Origin: Rhodobacter sp. SGA-6-6
Lineage (GTDB): Bacteria; Pseudomonadota; Alphaproteobacteria; Rhodobacterales; Rhodobacteraceae
Direction: 5' to 3'
DNA length: 64,000 bases
Assembly: GCF_011043545.1 (NCBI RefSeq)
Contig: NZ_JAAKGP010000014.1
Location: 1-64,000 of the forward strand
Shown here piece by piece: positions 37,091 to 45,204 of the stretch; position 1 is the stretch's first letter, and each line of letters starts with the position of its first letter. The notes below the pieces were generated by a model that saw only the letters and a list, made by a program, of their open reading frames with translations, was not told the DNA's origin and did no database searches. The position numbers were made by a program, and so were the translations under genes.

Positions 37091-37114
37091 GGTTCTGTCG
37101 CCGCGAGAGAAAGC

Positions 37115-37150
37115 AAGCCGCGTGTCCTTTGGTGATTGCGCGGCCTTTTT
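37115..37150 (+). terminator. Intrinsic terminator after the zeta-subunit gene
   Basis: Arms GCCGCG (37117-37122) and CGCGGC (37139-37144) are followed by CTTTTT, 27 bp past the stop. The loop of 16 bases is rather long. Confidence 0.7.
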
Positions 37151-37191
37151 CATTGGCGGGGACTATTGTGGACGCGATACCTCTGCTCGTC

Positions 37192-37405
37192 TGGCGAAGG
37201 CCATTGCCTTCGCCACGGCGCAACGGTTCTGCTTATCCCGGCCGGGTGCCCAAAGCACCCGGCCAGCGCCCGCCCGCCTCCTGGCGGGCGCTTCACGCCC
37301 GCCCGGACGGGCGCTGGCCTCTCGGGATCTCGTGCCAGCAGCGTTTCCGGGTGAACCCGTTCGCACGGGCGGGGGCGAGGCAGTGCCTCGCCTGTTCCCG
37401 CCCGG
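37192..37405 (+). repeat. Repeat family A, copy 6
   Basis: Near-complete copy in the 393-bp gap before the homocysteine methyltransferase gene (37091-37483). The hairpin loop between the CCGGCC arms differs (GTGCCCAAAGCAC in place of the short spacer), with both sides changed to keep pairing. The rest of the gap, 37406-37483, shows only the ribosome-site region of the next gene. Confidence 0.88.
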
Positions 37406-37483
37406 ACACGCGCCCAGAATGGATTTGCATCGCCCCGGGCCGCGTGGCAGGAAGCGGCATCGGTTCAACATGAGGGTCCCGCC

Positions 37484-38500
37484 ATGGCCAAGGACGCGCT
37501 TTCCAGCCTGCTCGCCAGCCGTGACTGGCTGATGGCCGACGGGGCCACCGGGACCAACCTGTTCAACATGGGCCTTTCCGCCGGCGAGCCGCCGGAACTG
37601 TGGAACGTCGACCGCCCCGACGACATCCGCACCCTCTACCGCAACGCGGTGGAGGCCGGGTCGGACATCTTCCTGACCAACACCTTCGGCGGCAACGCCG
37701 CCCGGCTGAAGCTGCACAACGCCCAGGGCCGGGTGCGCGAGCTGAACCGGGTGGGCGCAGCACTCGGCCGCGAGATCGCCGATGCCTCGGGGCGCAGGGT
37801 CGTCGTGGCGGGCTCGGTCGGCCCCACCGGCGAGATCTTCGAGCCGATGGGCAGCCTGACCCACGACCTCGCGGTGGAAATCTTCCACGAGCAGGCCGAG
37901 GGGCTGAAGGAAGGCGGCGCCGATGTCCTCTGGGTCGAGACCATCTCGGCCCCCGAGGAATACCGCGCCGCCGCCGAGGCCGCGGCCCGCGCCGGGATGC
38001 CCTGGTGCGGCACCATGAGCTTCGACACCGCCGGGCGGACGATGATGGGCGTCACCTCGGCGGCGATGGCGGCGATGGTGGAAAAGCTGCCGAACCCGCC
38101 GCTGGCCTTCGGAGCCAATTGCGGGGTGGGGGCCAGCGACCTGATGCGCACCGTGCTCGGCTTCGCCGCCACCGGCACGCAGCGCCCGATCATCGCCAAG
38201 GGCAATGCCGGCATCCCGAAATACCACGACGGCCACATCCATTACGACGGCACGCCCGAGCTGATGGCGGAATATGCCGTGCTGGCGCGCGATGCGGGCG
38301 TGCGGATCATCGGCGGCTGCTGCGGCACCATGCCCGAGCACCTGCGGTCGATGCGCGCGGCGCTGGAAAGCCGCCCGAAGGGGCCGGCGCCGGGGCTGGA
38401 GGAGATCCAGGCCAAGCTGGGCGCCTTCTCCTCGGCCTCGGACGGGACCGGCGACGACGCGGGCGGCGCGCGGCGGGAACGGCGCGGCCGGCGGGGATGA
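37484..38500 (+). CDS. bmt: Homocysteine S-methyltransferase (betaine-homocysteine type)
   Basis: A 338-residue zinc methyltransferase of the homocysteine-binding family. The zinc cysteines are Cys213 (FGANCGVG) and Cys279-Cys280 (IIGGCCGTMP). LMADGATGTNLFNMGL and DIFLTNTFGGN are standard. It may use betaine directly, but a free-standing corrinoid protein and DUF1638 gene lie within 3 kb. In some Rhodobacteraceae such proteins act as the homocysteine module of a split B12-dependent methionine synthase, so that is a serious alternative. The C-terminus is rich in Asp/Gly/Arg. It overlaps the next gene by ATGA. Confidence 0.87.
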   Translation: MAKDALSSLLASRDWLMADGATGTNLFNMGLSAGEPPELWNVDRPDDIRTLYRNAVEAGSDIFLTNTFGGNAARLKLHNAQGRVRELNRVGAALGREIADASGRRVVVAGSVGPTGEIFEPMGSLTHDLAVEIFHEQAEGLKEGGADVLWVETISAPEEYRAAAEAAARAGMPWCGTMSFDTAGRTMMGVTSAAMAAMVEKLPNPPLAFGANCGVGASDLMRTVLGFAATGTQRPIIAKGNAGIPKYHDGHIHYDGTPELMAEYAVLARDAGVRIIGGCCGTMPEHLRSMRAALESRPKGPAPGLEEIQAKLGAFSSASDGTGDDAGGARRERRGRRG

Positions 38501-38871
38501 CGGCAAGGCCCGCCCGCCTCTGGCAACAGGCCGAGGGGGCGCTGGTCCTGCTGGCGGCCCTGTCGCTGTTGTGGGTCCTTGGCCTGCCGTTCCCGGTCTG
38601 GCTGGCGGTGGCGGCCTTCTTCGCCCCGGACCTGAGCTTCGCCTTCTATGCCTTCGGCCCGAGGGTCGGCGCGGCGGTCTACAACACCGTGCATCTTTAT
38701 GGTTTCGGTGCGGTGGTCGCGCTGGTGGCCCATTTGAACGGGCTGCCGGTGCTGGCAGGGATCGGGATGCTCTGGATCGCCCATGCCGGTTTCGACCGGA
38801 TGCTGGGCTACGGGCTGAAGCTGCCTTCGGGCTTCCAGCATACCCATCTCGGGCGGATCGGCCGGGGATAA
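38497..38871 (+). CDS. DUF4260 family membrane protein
   Basis: A 124-residue protein with three to four membrane segments. The pattern FFAPDLSFAFYAFGPRVGA, YNTVHLYG and the closing HAGFDRMLGYGLKLPSGFQHTHLG is typical of DUF4260. It is translationally coupled to the methyltransferase gene by an ATGA overlap. Function unknown. Confidence 0.85.
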   Translation: MTARPARLWQQAEGALVLLAALSLLWVLGLPFPVWLAVAAFFAPDLSFAFYAFGPRVGAAVYNTVHLYGFGAVVALVAHLNGLPVLAGIGMLWIAHAGFDRMLGYGLKLPSGFQHTHLGRIGRG

Positions 38872-38875
38872 GGGC

Positions 38876-38898
38876 ACGATTTTTCGACGAAAAATCGT
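38876..38898. repeat. AT-rich perfect hairpin between convergent genes
   Basis: Arms ACGATTTTTCG and CGAAAAATCGT with a one-base centre, just past the DUF4260 stop and seven bases before the end of the convergent radical SAM gene. Confidence 0.78.
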
Positions 38899-38904
38899 AT
38901 CTCT

Positions 38905-40005
38905 CTAGAACAGCGACAGCTGGTCGCCCGAGGCCAGCGGCGGCTGGAACAGGTCGCAGCGCAGCGGCGGCAGGTCCTTCTTAAGCCCCAGCCGCGCCAC
39001 CGCCTTGTCGAAGCGCTGCGCGATCAGCCGCGACCACAGCCCCTCGCCGCGCATCCGCTTGCCCCAGGCGGGATCGTAGTCGCGGCCGCCATGGGTCTCG
39101 CGCACCCGGGCCATCACCTTGGCGGCGCGGCCCGGCTCCGCCTGCTCCAGCCAGTCGCGGAACAGGCCCGCCACCTCGCGCGGCAGGCGCAGCATGATCC
39201 AGCTGGCGCCCGACGCTCCGGCCTCGGCCGCCGCCGCCAGGATCGGCTCCAGCTCGTGGTCGGTCAGCCCGGGGATCACCGGCGCCAGCATCGCCCGCAC
39301 CGGGATGCCCGCCTCCGACAGCCGCCGCACCACCTCCAGCCGCCGTGCGGGCAGGGCGGCCCGCGGCTCCATCCGCCGCGACAGCCCGGCGTCCAGCGTG
39401 GTGATCGAGATGCCCACCCGGAGCAGCCCCTGCGCCGCCATCGGCGCCAGCAGGTCGAGGTCGCGCTCGATCAGCGTGCCCTTGGTGGTGATCGCCAGCG
39501 GGTGGCGGAAGGCGGCCAGAACCTCCACCACCTCGCGCATCACCCGCCATTTCGCCTCGATCGGCTGGTAGGGGTCGGTGTTGGTGCCGATGGCCAGCGG
39601 CCGGGGCAGGTAGGACTTCGCCCGCAGCTCCCGCTCCAGCACCTGCGCCAGCCCCGGCCGGGCGATCAGCCGGGTCTCGAAATCGAGGCCGGGCGAGAGG
39701 TTCAGATAGGCATGGGTCGGCCGGGCGAAGCAGTAGATGCAGCCGTGTTCGCAGCCGCGGTAGGGGTTGACCGAGCGGTCGAAGGGCAGGTCGGGCGAGC
39801 GGTTGAAGGTCAGCGCCGACCGCGCCCGTTCCTCGCGCACCTCGGTCTTCAGGAGCCGGTCGTCATGCGGCAGGTCCCAGCCGTCGTCCGCCGCCTCGCG
39901 CGCCGTGGCCTCGTAGCGGCCGGTGGCGTTGGAGGTGGCGCCGCGGGCACGGGTGCGGTCGCCCGGCAGCAGGCCGCGGGGCAGGGGGACAGGAGGCTTG
40001 GGCAT
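38905..40005 (-). CDS. Radical SAM protein, PA0069/SplB-like
   Basis: A 366-residue radical S-adenosylmethionine protein. The iron-sulfur motif CEHGCIYC (CX3CX2C) is near residue 85, preceded by SVNPYRG. LAIGTNTDPYQPIEAKWRVM and ITTKGTLIERDLDLL follow the barrel of the SplB/PA0069 group, which includes relatives of spore photoproduct lyase. A DNA-repair role is possible but not shown; the reaction is unknown. The family resemblance and a LexA-type direct repeat just upstream both point to a DNA-damage link. Confidence 0.88.
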   Translation of the reverse strand: MPKPPVPLPRGLLPGDRTRARGATSNATGRYEATAREAADDGWDLPHDDRLLKTEVREERARSALTFNRSPDLPFDRSVNPYRGCEHGCIYCFARPTHAYLNLSPGLDFETRLIARPGLAQVLERELRAKSYLPRPLAIGTNTDPYQPIEAKWRVMREVVEVLAAFRHPLAITTKGTLIERDLDLLAPMAAQGLLRVGISITTLDAGLSRRMEPRAALPARRLEVVRRLSEAGIPVRAMLAPVIPGLTDHELEPILAAAAEAGASGASWIMLRLPREVAGLFRDWLEQAEPGRAAKVMARVRETHGGRDYDPAWGKRMRGEGLWSRLIAQRFDKAVARLGLKKDLPPLRCDLFQPPLASGDQLSLF

Positions 40006-40017
40006 GGGGCAATTCTA

Positions 40018-40032
40018 GAACAAAGATAGAAC
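40018..40032 (-). promoter_or_regulatory. LexA-type SOS box of the radical SAM gene
   Basis: On the gene's strand the site reads GTTCTATCTTTGTTC, an exact GTTC-N7-GTTC direct repeat, the alphaproteobacterial LexA operator. It ends 13 bp before the start codon, so LexA binding would block the promoter. The factor is inferred from the consensus. Confidence 0.72.
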
Positions 40033-40162
40033 ATTTGCCAAGCCCACCCTTCACCTTTGTCCTTGCTGTCGGCTTTCAATCCGGGCATGTCGCAATAGAG
40101 TAAGTGGACGGGCCCGCGATGGCCCATGCACGCTACAGGTCCTTACCCCACGGAGCCCCGCG

Positions 40163-40861
40163 ATGGCCGACGAAGACGACATCATCCTTTCGGAACTTTC
40201 CGACGACGAGCTTGTCCTGCAGATGCACGACGACCTCTACGACGGTCTGAAGGAAGAGATCGAAGAGGGTGTCAACATCCTGATCGAGCGCGGCTGGGCG
40301 CCCTACGACGTGCTGACCAAGGCGCTGGTCGCCGGGATGACCATCGTCGGCGCCGACTTCCGCGACGGCATCCTCTTCGTGCCCGAAGTGCTGCTGGCCG
40401 CCAACGCGATGAAGGCGGGGATGCATATCCTCAAGCCGCTGCTGGCCGAGACCGGCGCGCCGCGGATGGGCAAGATGGTGATCGGCACGGTGAAGGGCGA
40501 CATCCACGACATCGGCAAGAACCTGGTCGCGATGATGATGGAAGGTGCCGGCTTCGAGGTGGTGGACCTCGGCATCAACAACGCGGTGGAGAAATACCTC
40601 GACGCGCTGGAAGCCGAACAGCCCGACATCCTGGGCATGTCGGCGCTGCTGACCACGACCATGCCCTACATGAAGGTCGTGATCGACACGATGAAGGAAA
40701 AGGGGATGCGCGAGGACTATATCGTCCTGGTCGGCGGCGCGCCCCTGAACGAGGAGTTCGGGCGTGCCATCGGCGCCGACGCCTATTGCCGCGATGCCGC
40801 GGTGGCGGTGGAGACGGCGAAAAGCTTCGTCGCCCGCAAGCACAACCAGATGGGGGCCTGA
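40163..40861 (+). CDS. Corrinoid (B12-binding) methyl-carrier protein
   Basis: A 232-residue protein with the two-part layout of MtbC/MetH corrinoid modules: a helical cap (about 1-95) and a Rossmann B12 domain. The lower cobalt ligand is His115 in GDIHDIGKN (D-x-H-x-x-G), with LGMSALLTTTMPYM and LVGGAPLNEEF completing the cobalamin pocket. It would carry methyl groups for a partner methyltransferase. The homocysteine methyltransferase 1.7 kb upstream is a natural partner, as in a split MetH. No MtrH-like or folate-binding module is in the window. A terminator follows. Confidence 0.9.
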   Translation: MADEDDIILSELSDDELVLQMHDDLYDGLKEEIEEGVNILIERGWAPYDVLTKALVAGMTIVGADFRDGILFVPEVLLAANAMKAGMHILKPLLAETGAPRMGKMVIGTVKGDIHDIGKNLVAMMMEGAGFEVVDLGINNAVEKYLDALEAEQPDILGMSALLTTTMPYMKVVIDTMKEKGMREDYIVLVGGAPLNEEFGRAIGADAYCRDAAVAVETAKSFVARKHNQMGA

Positions 40862-40895
40862 GGCCCCCGGGACCGTCGCTTGGCGTAACGCTTTC

Positions 40896-40927
40896 GAGGC
40901 CCCGGGGTTCCGCCCCCGGGGCCTCTT
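40896..40927 (+). terminator. Terminator after the corrinoid gene
   Basis: GAGGCCCCGGGG and CCCCGGGGCCTC arms form a very strong stem with a short loop, followed by TTGCA. The T-run is short. Confidence 0.65.
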
Positions 40928-40987
40928 GCATTCGTGACTTGGACTCCGCCGGATGCAGGCCCATCTTCGGGACAGGAGGGGAAGATC

Positions 40988-41143
40988 ATGCCGCTCACCC
41001 ATTTCCTCGGGCTTCTCGCCCTGGTCGTCGTCGCGGCCGGGGCCACACTGGCGCTGGCCTTCTGGGCCGGGGTGCCGGTCCTCGCGGTCAGCTTCGCCGC
41101 GCTGGCGGGCAGCCTGGTGCTGGGGCTGCGGCAATGGCGCTGA
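40988..41143 (+). CDS. Small two-helix membrane protein
   Basis: A 51-residue protein with two hydrophobic segments (about 5-26 and 28-45) and a basic C-terminus (LRQWR). The ATG follows a strong GGAGGGGAAG site. It overlaps the DUF1638 start by ten bases, so the two are coupled. I do not recognise the family. Its existence is supported by the ribosome site and coupling rather than by homology. Confidence 0.6.
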   Translation: MPLTHFLGLLALVVVAAGATLALAFWAGVPVLAVSFAALAGSLVLGLRQWR

Positions 41144-41781
41144 CCTCTCCCACCGATTCCCGGCTGACCGAAGAGGGGCTGGCGCCCGAGCGCGCGGGCC
41201 GGATCCTGCTGATCGCCTGCGGCGCGCTGGCGCATGAGATCCTGGCGCTGAAACAGGCCAACGGCTGGACCCATATGGACCTGCAATGCCTGCCGGCCAA
41301 GCTGCACCTCTGGCCCGACCGCATCGTCACCGCGGTGGAAGAGGCGGTGCGGGAGCGGCAGGCGGAATATGCCACCATCTTCGTGGTCTATGCCGATTGC
41401 GGCACCGGCGGGCAATTGCAGGAAAAGTGCAAGGATCTGGGCGTCGAGATGGTCGAGGGCCCGCATTGCTATTCGTTCTATGAAGGCAACGATGCCTTTG
41501 CCGAACATGCGGACACCGAGTTCACCTCGTTCTACCTGACCGATTTCCTGGTGCGCCAGTTCGACGCCTTCGTCTGGAAGCCGATGGGGCTGGACCGCCA
41601 CCCCGAGCTGCGTGACATGATCTTCGGCAATTACGAGAAGCTGGTCTACCAGGCCCAGAAGGACGACCCGGCGCTGGACGCCAAGGCCCGCGACTGCGCC
41701 GAGCGGCTGGGGCTGGACTACGAGCGGCGCTTCACCGGCTACGGCGACCTGGCCACCACGCTGCGCAAGGTGGCGGGGTAG
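41134..41781 (+). CDS. DUF1638 protein
   Basis: A 215-residue protein of the DUF1638 family, found near corrinoid and methyltransferase genes in bacteria and methanogens. Conserved pieces are ILLIACGALAHEILALK, DLQCLPAKLHLWPDRI, FVVYADCGTGGQL and HCYSFYEG. Several cysteines and histidines (Cys in the ACGAL, QCLP and ADCG segments) could bind metal. A role in corrinoid-dependent methyl transfer or cofactor handling is an inference from context. Confidence 0.87.
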   Translation: MALTSPTDSRLTEEGLAPERAGRILLIACGALAHEILALKQANGWTHMDLQCLPAKLHLWPDRIVTAVEEAVRERQAEYATIFVVYADCGTGGQLQEKCKDLGVEMVEGPHCYSFYEGNDAFAEHADTEFTSFYLTDFLVRQFDAFVWKPMGLDRHPELRDMIFGNYEKLVYQAQKDDPALDAKARDCAERLGLDYERRFTGYGDLATTLRKVAG

Positions 41782-41803
41782 CGGTTTCTGTGACGTCCCG
41801 GAC

Positions 41804-42841
41804 TTAGCCGGTGAAATCGGTGATCACCGCGACCCCCGGCGCCGTCGGCCCGTCGAAGGCGCGCAATTCCTCGGTCGCCTGCGACAGCGCCACCTGCCGG
41901 GCGACGATGGGCGAGACATCGACCCGCCCGGTCTCGATCAGCGACAGCAGGGTCGGATAGCGCCAGGCCGGCATTCCGCGGGTGCCGAAGACCGACAGCT
42001 GCCGCATGTAGATCGCATTCACGTCGATCTGCATGGTGGCGGTATGGCCGACCGGCAGGCCGACCTGCACATGGCGGCCCAAGGGGCGCAGGCAGCGCAG
42101 CGAGGCATTGGCGGTGGTCTCGATCCCGAGCGCCTCGACGCTGACGTGGGCGCCGCCGCCGGTGATCTCGACGATCTTCGCCGCCACGTCGCCGTCGCGG
42201 GCATCCAGCGCGGCTTCGGCGCCCAGGGTCCGGGCATGGGCCAGCTTTTCCGGCACCACGTCGACCACCACCACCCGCGCGCCGAGCGCCTTGCCGATCA
42301 GCAGGCAGGAGAGGCCGATGCCGCCGGTGCCATGCACCGCCAGCCATTCGCCGACCTGCAGGGCGGCGCGGCCGGTCAGGGCGTGGAAGGCGGTGGTGAC
42401 GCGGCAGCCGAGACCGGCGGCCAGCGCCGGCGTCAGGCTCTCGGGCAGGCGGGTCAGGTTGTGGGCATGGGGGACCGAGACATATTCGGCATAGGCGCCG
42501 CGGTCGCCGAAGCCCGGCACCCGCTGGCTGCGGCAGGTGGTGGTCTGGCCGGAGCGGCACTCCGGGCAGTCGCCGCAGGCCAGGATGAAGGGGGCGATGA
42601 CGCGGTCGCCCCGGTGCCATTTCGCCAGGGGGCCGGCCTCCACCACCTCGCCGCAATATTCGTGGCCGGGGATGTCGCCGGGCTTCACCTTCGGATGCTC
42701 GCCCACCCAGCCGTGCCAGTCGCTGCGGCAGATGCCGCAGGCGAGGGTCTTCAGGACGACGCCATCGGCCTCGCAGGCCGGGTCGGGCACGGTTTCCAGC
42801 GACAGCGGCGCGCGGTAGGTGCGAAGGACGGCGGCGCGCAT
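41804..42841 (-). CDS. Zinc-dependent alcohol dehydrogenase
   Basis: A 345-residue medium-chain dehydrogenase. Catalytic zinc ligands are visible in ACGICRSDWHGW and GHEYCGEV; the structural zinc cluster is CGDCPECRSGQTTTC. The NAD(P) loop is VHGTGGIGLSCLLIG (about residue 170). The substrate cannot be assigned. Its start lies two bases after the stop of an RHH-domain gene on the same strand, so they form an operon. Confidence 0.88.
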   Translation of the reverse strand: MRAAVLRTYRAPLSLETVPDPACEADGVVLKTLACGICRSDWHGWVGEHPKVKPGDIPGHEYCGEVVEAGPLAKWHRGDRVIAPFILACGDCPECRSGQTTTCRSQRVPGFGDRGAYAEYVSVPHAHNLTRLPESLTPALAAGLGCRVTTAFHALTGRAALQVGEWLAVHGTGGIGLSCLLIGKALGARVVVVDVVPEKLAHARTLGAEAALDARDGDVAAKIVEITGGGAHVSVEALGIETTANASLRCLRPLGRHVQVGLPVGHTATMQIDVNAIYMRQLSVFGTRGMPAWRYPTLLSLIETGRVDVSPIVARQVALSQATEELRAFDGPTAPGVAVITDFTG

Positions 42842-42843
42842 GG

Positions 42844-43065
42844 TCAACTCCTCTGGCGGTAGTGGTTCAGGCAGAAGACCCGGATCGCCGAGGCGAGGCC
42901 CTCCTCTCCGCGACGCGCGGCGTCGATTTCGGACGCAAGCTGGTTGAGGGGCCGGGAGCTTTCGGAGGCGATGGCGCGGAAGGCGGCCCAGAACTCCGGC
43001 TCCAGCGAGACGCTGGTGCGGTGGCCGCGGAGGGTGAGGGAGTGTTTTTCGGGGCCGGTGGTCAT
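42844..43065 (-). CDS. Ribbon-helix-helix domain protein
   Basis: A 73-residue protein with the RHH_4-type pattern: KHSLTLRGHRTSVSLEPEFW (beta strand and first helix), then ASESSRPLNQLASEIDAARR and GLASAIRVFCLNHYRQ. Such small proteins bind DNA as dimers, though many members are uncharacterised. It is directly upstream of the dehydrogenase gene. The start MTTGPEKHSL is preferred to an ATG 12 codons earlier. Confidence 0.8.
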   Translation of the reverse strand: MTTGPEKHSLTLRGHRTSVSLEPEFWAAFRAIASESSRPLNQLASEIDAARRGEEGLASAIRVFCLNHYRQRS

Positions 43066-43097
43066 GGCGGCAGGATAGCCGGTTTCCTGTGGGGGAC

Positions 43098-43164
43098 GCA
43101 AAATCCTTGGAAGGATTTTGCAAGTTTCCTCCAGTAAACTTGGAAGTTTCTTGGAAGAAACTTC
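43098..43164. repeat. Three adjacent AT-rich hairpins
   Basis: Unit one (43098-43121) has 11-bp arms beginning GCAAAATCCTT with a GG centre. Unit two (43121-43142) has arms CAAGTTT / AAACTTG. Unit three (43143-43164) has 10-bp arms GAAGTTTCTT / AAGAAACTTC. The last overlaps the end of the next gene by two bases. Confidence 0.85.
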
Positions 43165-43393
43165 AGACCACGATCTTCACCGGCTCGGCGTTGCAGAAGA
43201 CAATGAAATGGCCGCCGTTTTCGATCGCGCGATAGCCGCGGCGCTTCACCTCGCGCACGAAACGCTCGCGGCCGACCAGGCGTTCGACATCCGACACCCG
43301 GCGCCGGACGATCCCGCCCTCGGCCGCGGTGCGGGCCGAGAACATCTGGGTCATCCAGCGGTCGGGCGACATGTGGTTGGTCATGGGCTGCAT
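43163..43393 (-). CDS. Conserved small protein near fumC
   Basis: A 76-residue protein with the conserved core GGIVRRRVSDVERLVGRERFVREVKRRGYR followed by GGHFIVFCNAEPVKI (given here as separate segments: RRRVSDVERLVGRERF, VKRRGYRAIENGGHFIVFCN). I recognise it only as a short conserved protein of Rhodobacteraceae, sometimes misnamed as an anthranilate isomerase. The start is set by a perfect AGGAGG site six bases before the ATG. A CtrA-type box lies 38 bp upstream. Confidence 0.7.
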   Translation of the reverse strand: MQPMTNHMSPDRWMTQMFSARTAAEGGIVRRRVSDVERLVGRERFVREVKRRGYRAIENGGHFIVFCNAEPVKIVV

Positions 43394-43430
43394 GGCGCAC
43401 CTCCTGGGCGCCATCCTTCCCGCAGCCCGG

Positions 43431-43445
43431 TTAACCCCCGGTTAA
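43431..43445. promoter_or_regulatory. CtrA-type box
   Basis: TTAACCCCCGGTTAA is an exact TTAA-N7-TTAA, the full CtrA consensus, and is also a palindrome. It is 38-52 bp upstream of the small gene starting at 43393 and overlaps the stop codon of the DUF4169 gene. It was not seen with the same exactness elsewhere in the gaps. Confidence 0.5.
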
Positions 43446-43621
43446 TCCCGGTCCCGTTCGTGCCCGTCCAGGTCGCGGGCGGCCTTTTCCGCCCGCGCCT
43501 TCTCCAGCGCCTTCTCGGCCTTGGTCCGGCCGTGCTTCGCCGCATTGGCCTCCGCCCCGGCCCGCTTCTCGGCCCGGGCCTTCTCCTTGCGGAAGCGGTT
43601 GAGGTTGACGACCTCGGCCAT
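43442..43621 (-). CDS. DUF4169 protein
   Basis: A 59-residue, highly charged protein: [20 protein letters not shown], then HGRTKAEKALEKARAEK and the end DLDGHERDRD. This matches DUF4169, a helical family in Rhodobacteraceae found behind fumC. Its ATG shares one base with the fumC stop codon (TGATG), so translation is coupled. Function unknown. Confidence 0.85.
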   Translation of the reverse strand: MAEVVNLNRFRKEKARAEKRAGAEANAAKHGRTKAEKALEKARAEKAARDLDGHERDRD

Positions 43622-45015
43622 CAGCCCTTCGGGCCCACCATGTCCTCGGGCCGGACGATGCGGTCGAAGGTCTCGCCATCGACAAAGCCGAGGGCAATCG
43701 CCTCTTCCCGCAGCGTCGTGCCGTTTTTGTGCGCGGTCTTCGCCACCTTGGTGGCATTGTCGTAACCGATGGTCGGGGCCAGCGCCGTCACCAGCATCAG
43801 GCTTTCCTTCATCAGCTTCTCGATCCGCGCCACATTGGCCTGCGTCCCCGCCACCATGTTGTCGGTGAAGCTGGAGGCCGCGTCGCCGAGAAGCTGGATC
43901 GACTGCAGCACGTTGTAGCTCATCATCGGGTTGTAGACGTTCAGCTCGAAATGCCCCTGGCTGCCGGCGAAGCCCACGGCGGCATCGTTCCCCATCACAT
44001 GGGCGCAGACCATGGTCAGCGCCTCGGCCTGGGTCGGGTTGACCTTGCCGGGCATGATCGAGGACCCCGGCTCGTTTTCCGGCAGGATCAACTCGCCGAG
44101 GCCCGAGCGGGGGCCGGAGCCCAGGAGACGCAGGTCGTTGGCGATCTTGAACAGGCTGGCCGCCACCGTCTTCAAGGCGCCCGAGAACATCACCATGGCG
44201 TCATGCGCCGCCAGCGCCTCGAACTTGTTGGGCGCGGTGACGAAGGGCAGGCCGGTGATCGCCGCGATCTCCGCGGCCACCCGGGCGTCGAAGCCGACGC
44301 GGGTGTTCAGCCCGGTGCCGACGGCAGTGCCGCCCTGCGCCAGTTCGTAGATGTCGGGCAGGCAGGTCTTGACCCGGGCGATGCCCTTGTCGACCTGGGT
44401 CGCATAGCCGGAAAACTCCTGCCCCAGCGTCAGCGGCGTGGCGTCCTGGGTATGCGTCCGGCCGATCTTGATGATATCCTTGAATTCCTTCGACTTCGCC
44501 CACAGCGCCGCCGCCAGCTTCTCCAGCCCCGGGATCAGCACGTCGCGGGTGTGCATCCCGATGGCGACATGCATTGCGGTTGGGAAGGTGTCGTTGGAGG
44601 ACTGGCCCATGTTCACATGGTCGTTCGGATGCACCGGCTTCTTCGAGCCCTTGACGCCCCCCAGCATCTCGATGGCGCGGTTCGAGATCACCTCGTTGGC
44701 GTTCATGTTCGATTGCGTGCCCGATCCGGTCTGCCAGACCACCAGCGGGAAGTTGTCGTCGAAGCGGCCCTCGATCACCTCGCCCGCCGCCGCGGCGATG
44801 GCATCCGCCAGCTCCGGCGCCAGGTCGCCCTGCGCCTTGTTGACCAGGGCACAGGCCTTCTTGATCACGCCGAGGGCGCGGATGATCGGGACCGGCTGAC
44901 GCTCCCAGCCGATGGGGAAGTTGATGATCGACCGCTGGGTCTGCGCCCCCCAATACTTGTCGGCGGGAACCTCCAGCGGGCCGAAGCTGTCGGTTTCGGT
45001 TCTGGTCGCGGTCAT
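43621..45015 (-). CDS. fumC: Class II fumarate hydratase
   Basis: A 464-residue oxygen-stable fumarase of the TCA cycle. The family signature [13 protein letters not shown] is present near residue 317, with [12 protein letters not shown] (about 100) and [11 protein letters not shown] (about 187). The length is normal for FumC. It is followed by DUF4169 and two further small genes on the same strand, and is divergent from the DoxX gene. Confidence 0.97.
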   Translation of the reverse strand: MTATRTETDSFGPLEVPADKYWGAQTQRSIINFPIGWERQPVPIIRALGVIKKACALVNKAQGDLAPELADAIAAAAGEVIEGRFDDNFPLVVWQTGSGTQSNMNANEVISNRAIEMLGGVKGSKKPVHPNDHVNMGQSSNDTFPTAMHVAIGMHTRDVLIPGLEKLAAALWAKSKEFKDIIKIGRTHTQDATPLTLGQEFSGYATQVDKGIARVKTCLPDIYELAQGGTAVGTGLNTRVGFDARVAAEIAAITGLPFVTAPNKFEALAAHDAMVMFSGALKTVAASLFKIANDLRLLGSGPRSGLGELILPENEPGSSIMPGKVNPTQAEALTMVCAHVMGNDAAVGFAGSQGHFELNVYNPMMSYNVLQSIQLLGDAASSFTDNMVAGTQANVARIEKLMKESLMLVTALAPTIGYDNATKVAKTAHKNGTTLREEAIALGFVDGETFDRIVRPEDMVGPKG

Positions 45016-45204
45016 GGTGCCCTCCTGCGGAATCTCGCAGCGGGTCTAGCGCCGGGGGGCGGTGAAATCAATCGGCATACCGTCGCATACTGAGCGTGAC
45101 GGCTGTGGCCGGAAGCCGGGCCCACACCGGAAAGTTGTGCTATAACAGCCCCGAACGCGCAGCACGTCCGCGCCCTGCGGCCTGGAACCCGAAAGGAGCC
45201 ACCA

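Noticed and set aside
37406-37483. A SAM- or SAH-type riboswitch before the homocysteine methyltransferase gene.
   Set aside because: The space after the repeat is short and none of the conserved core sequences of those riboswitches is seen.
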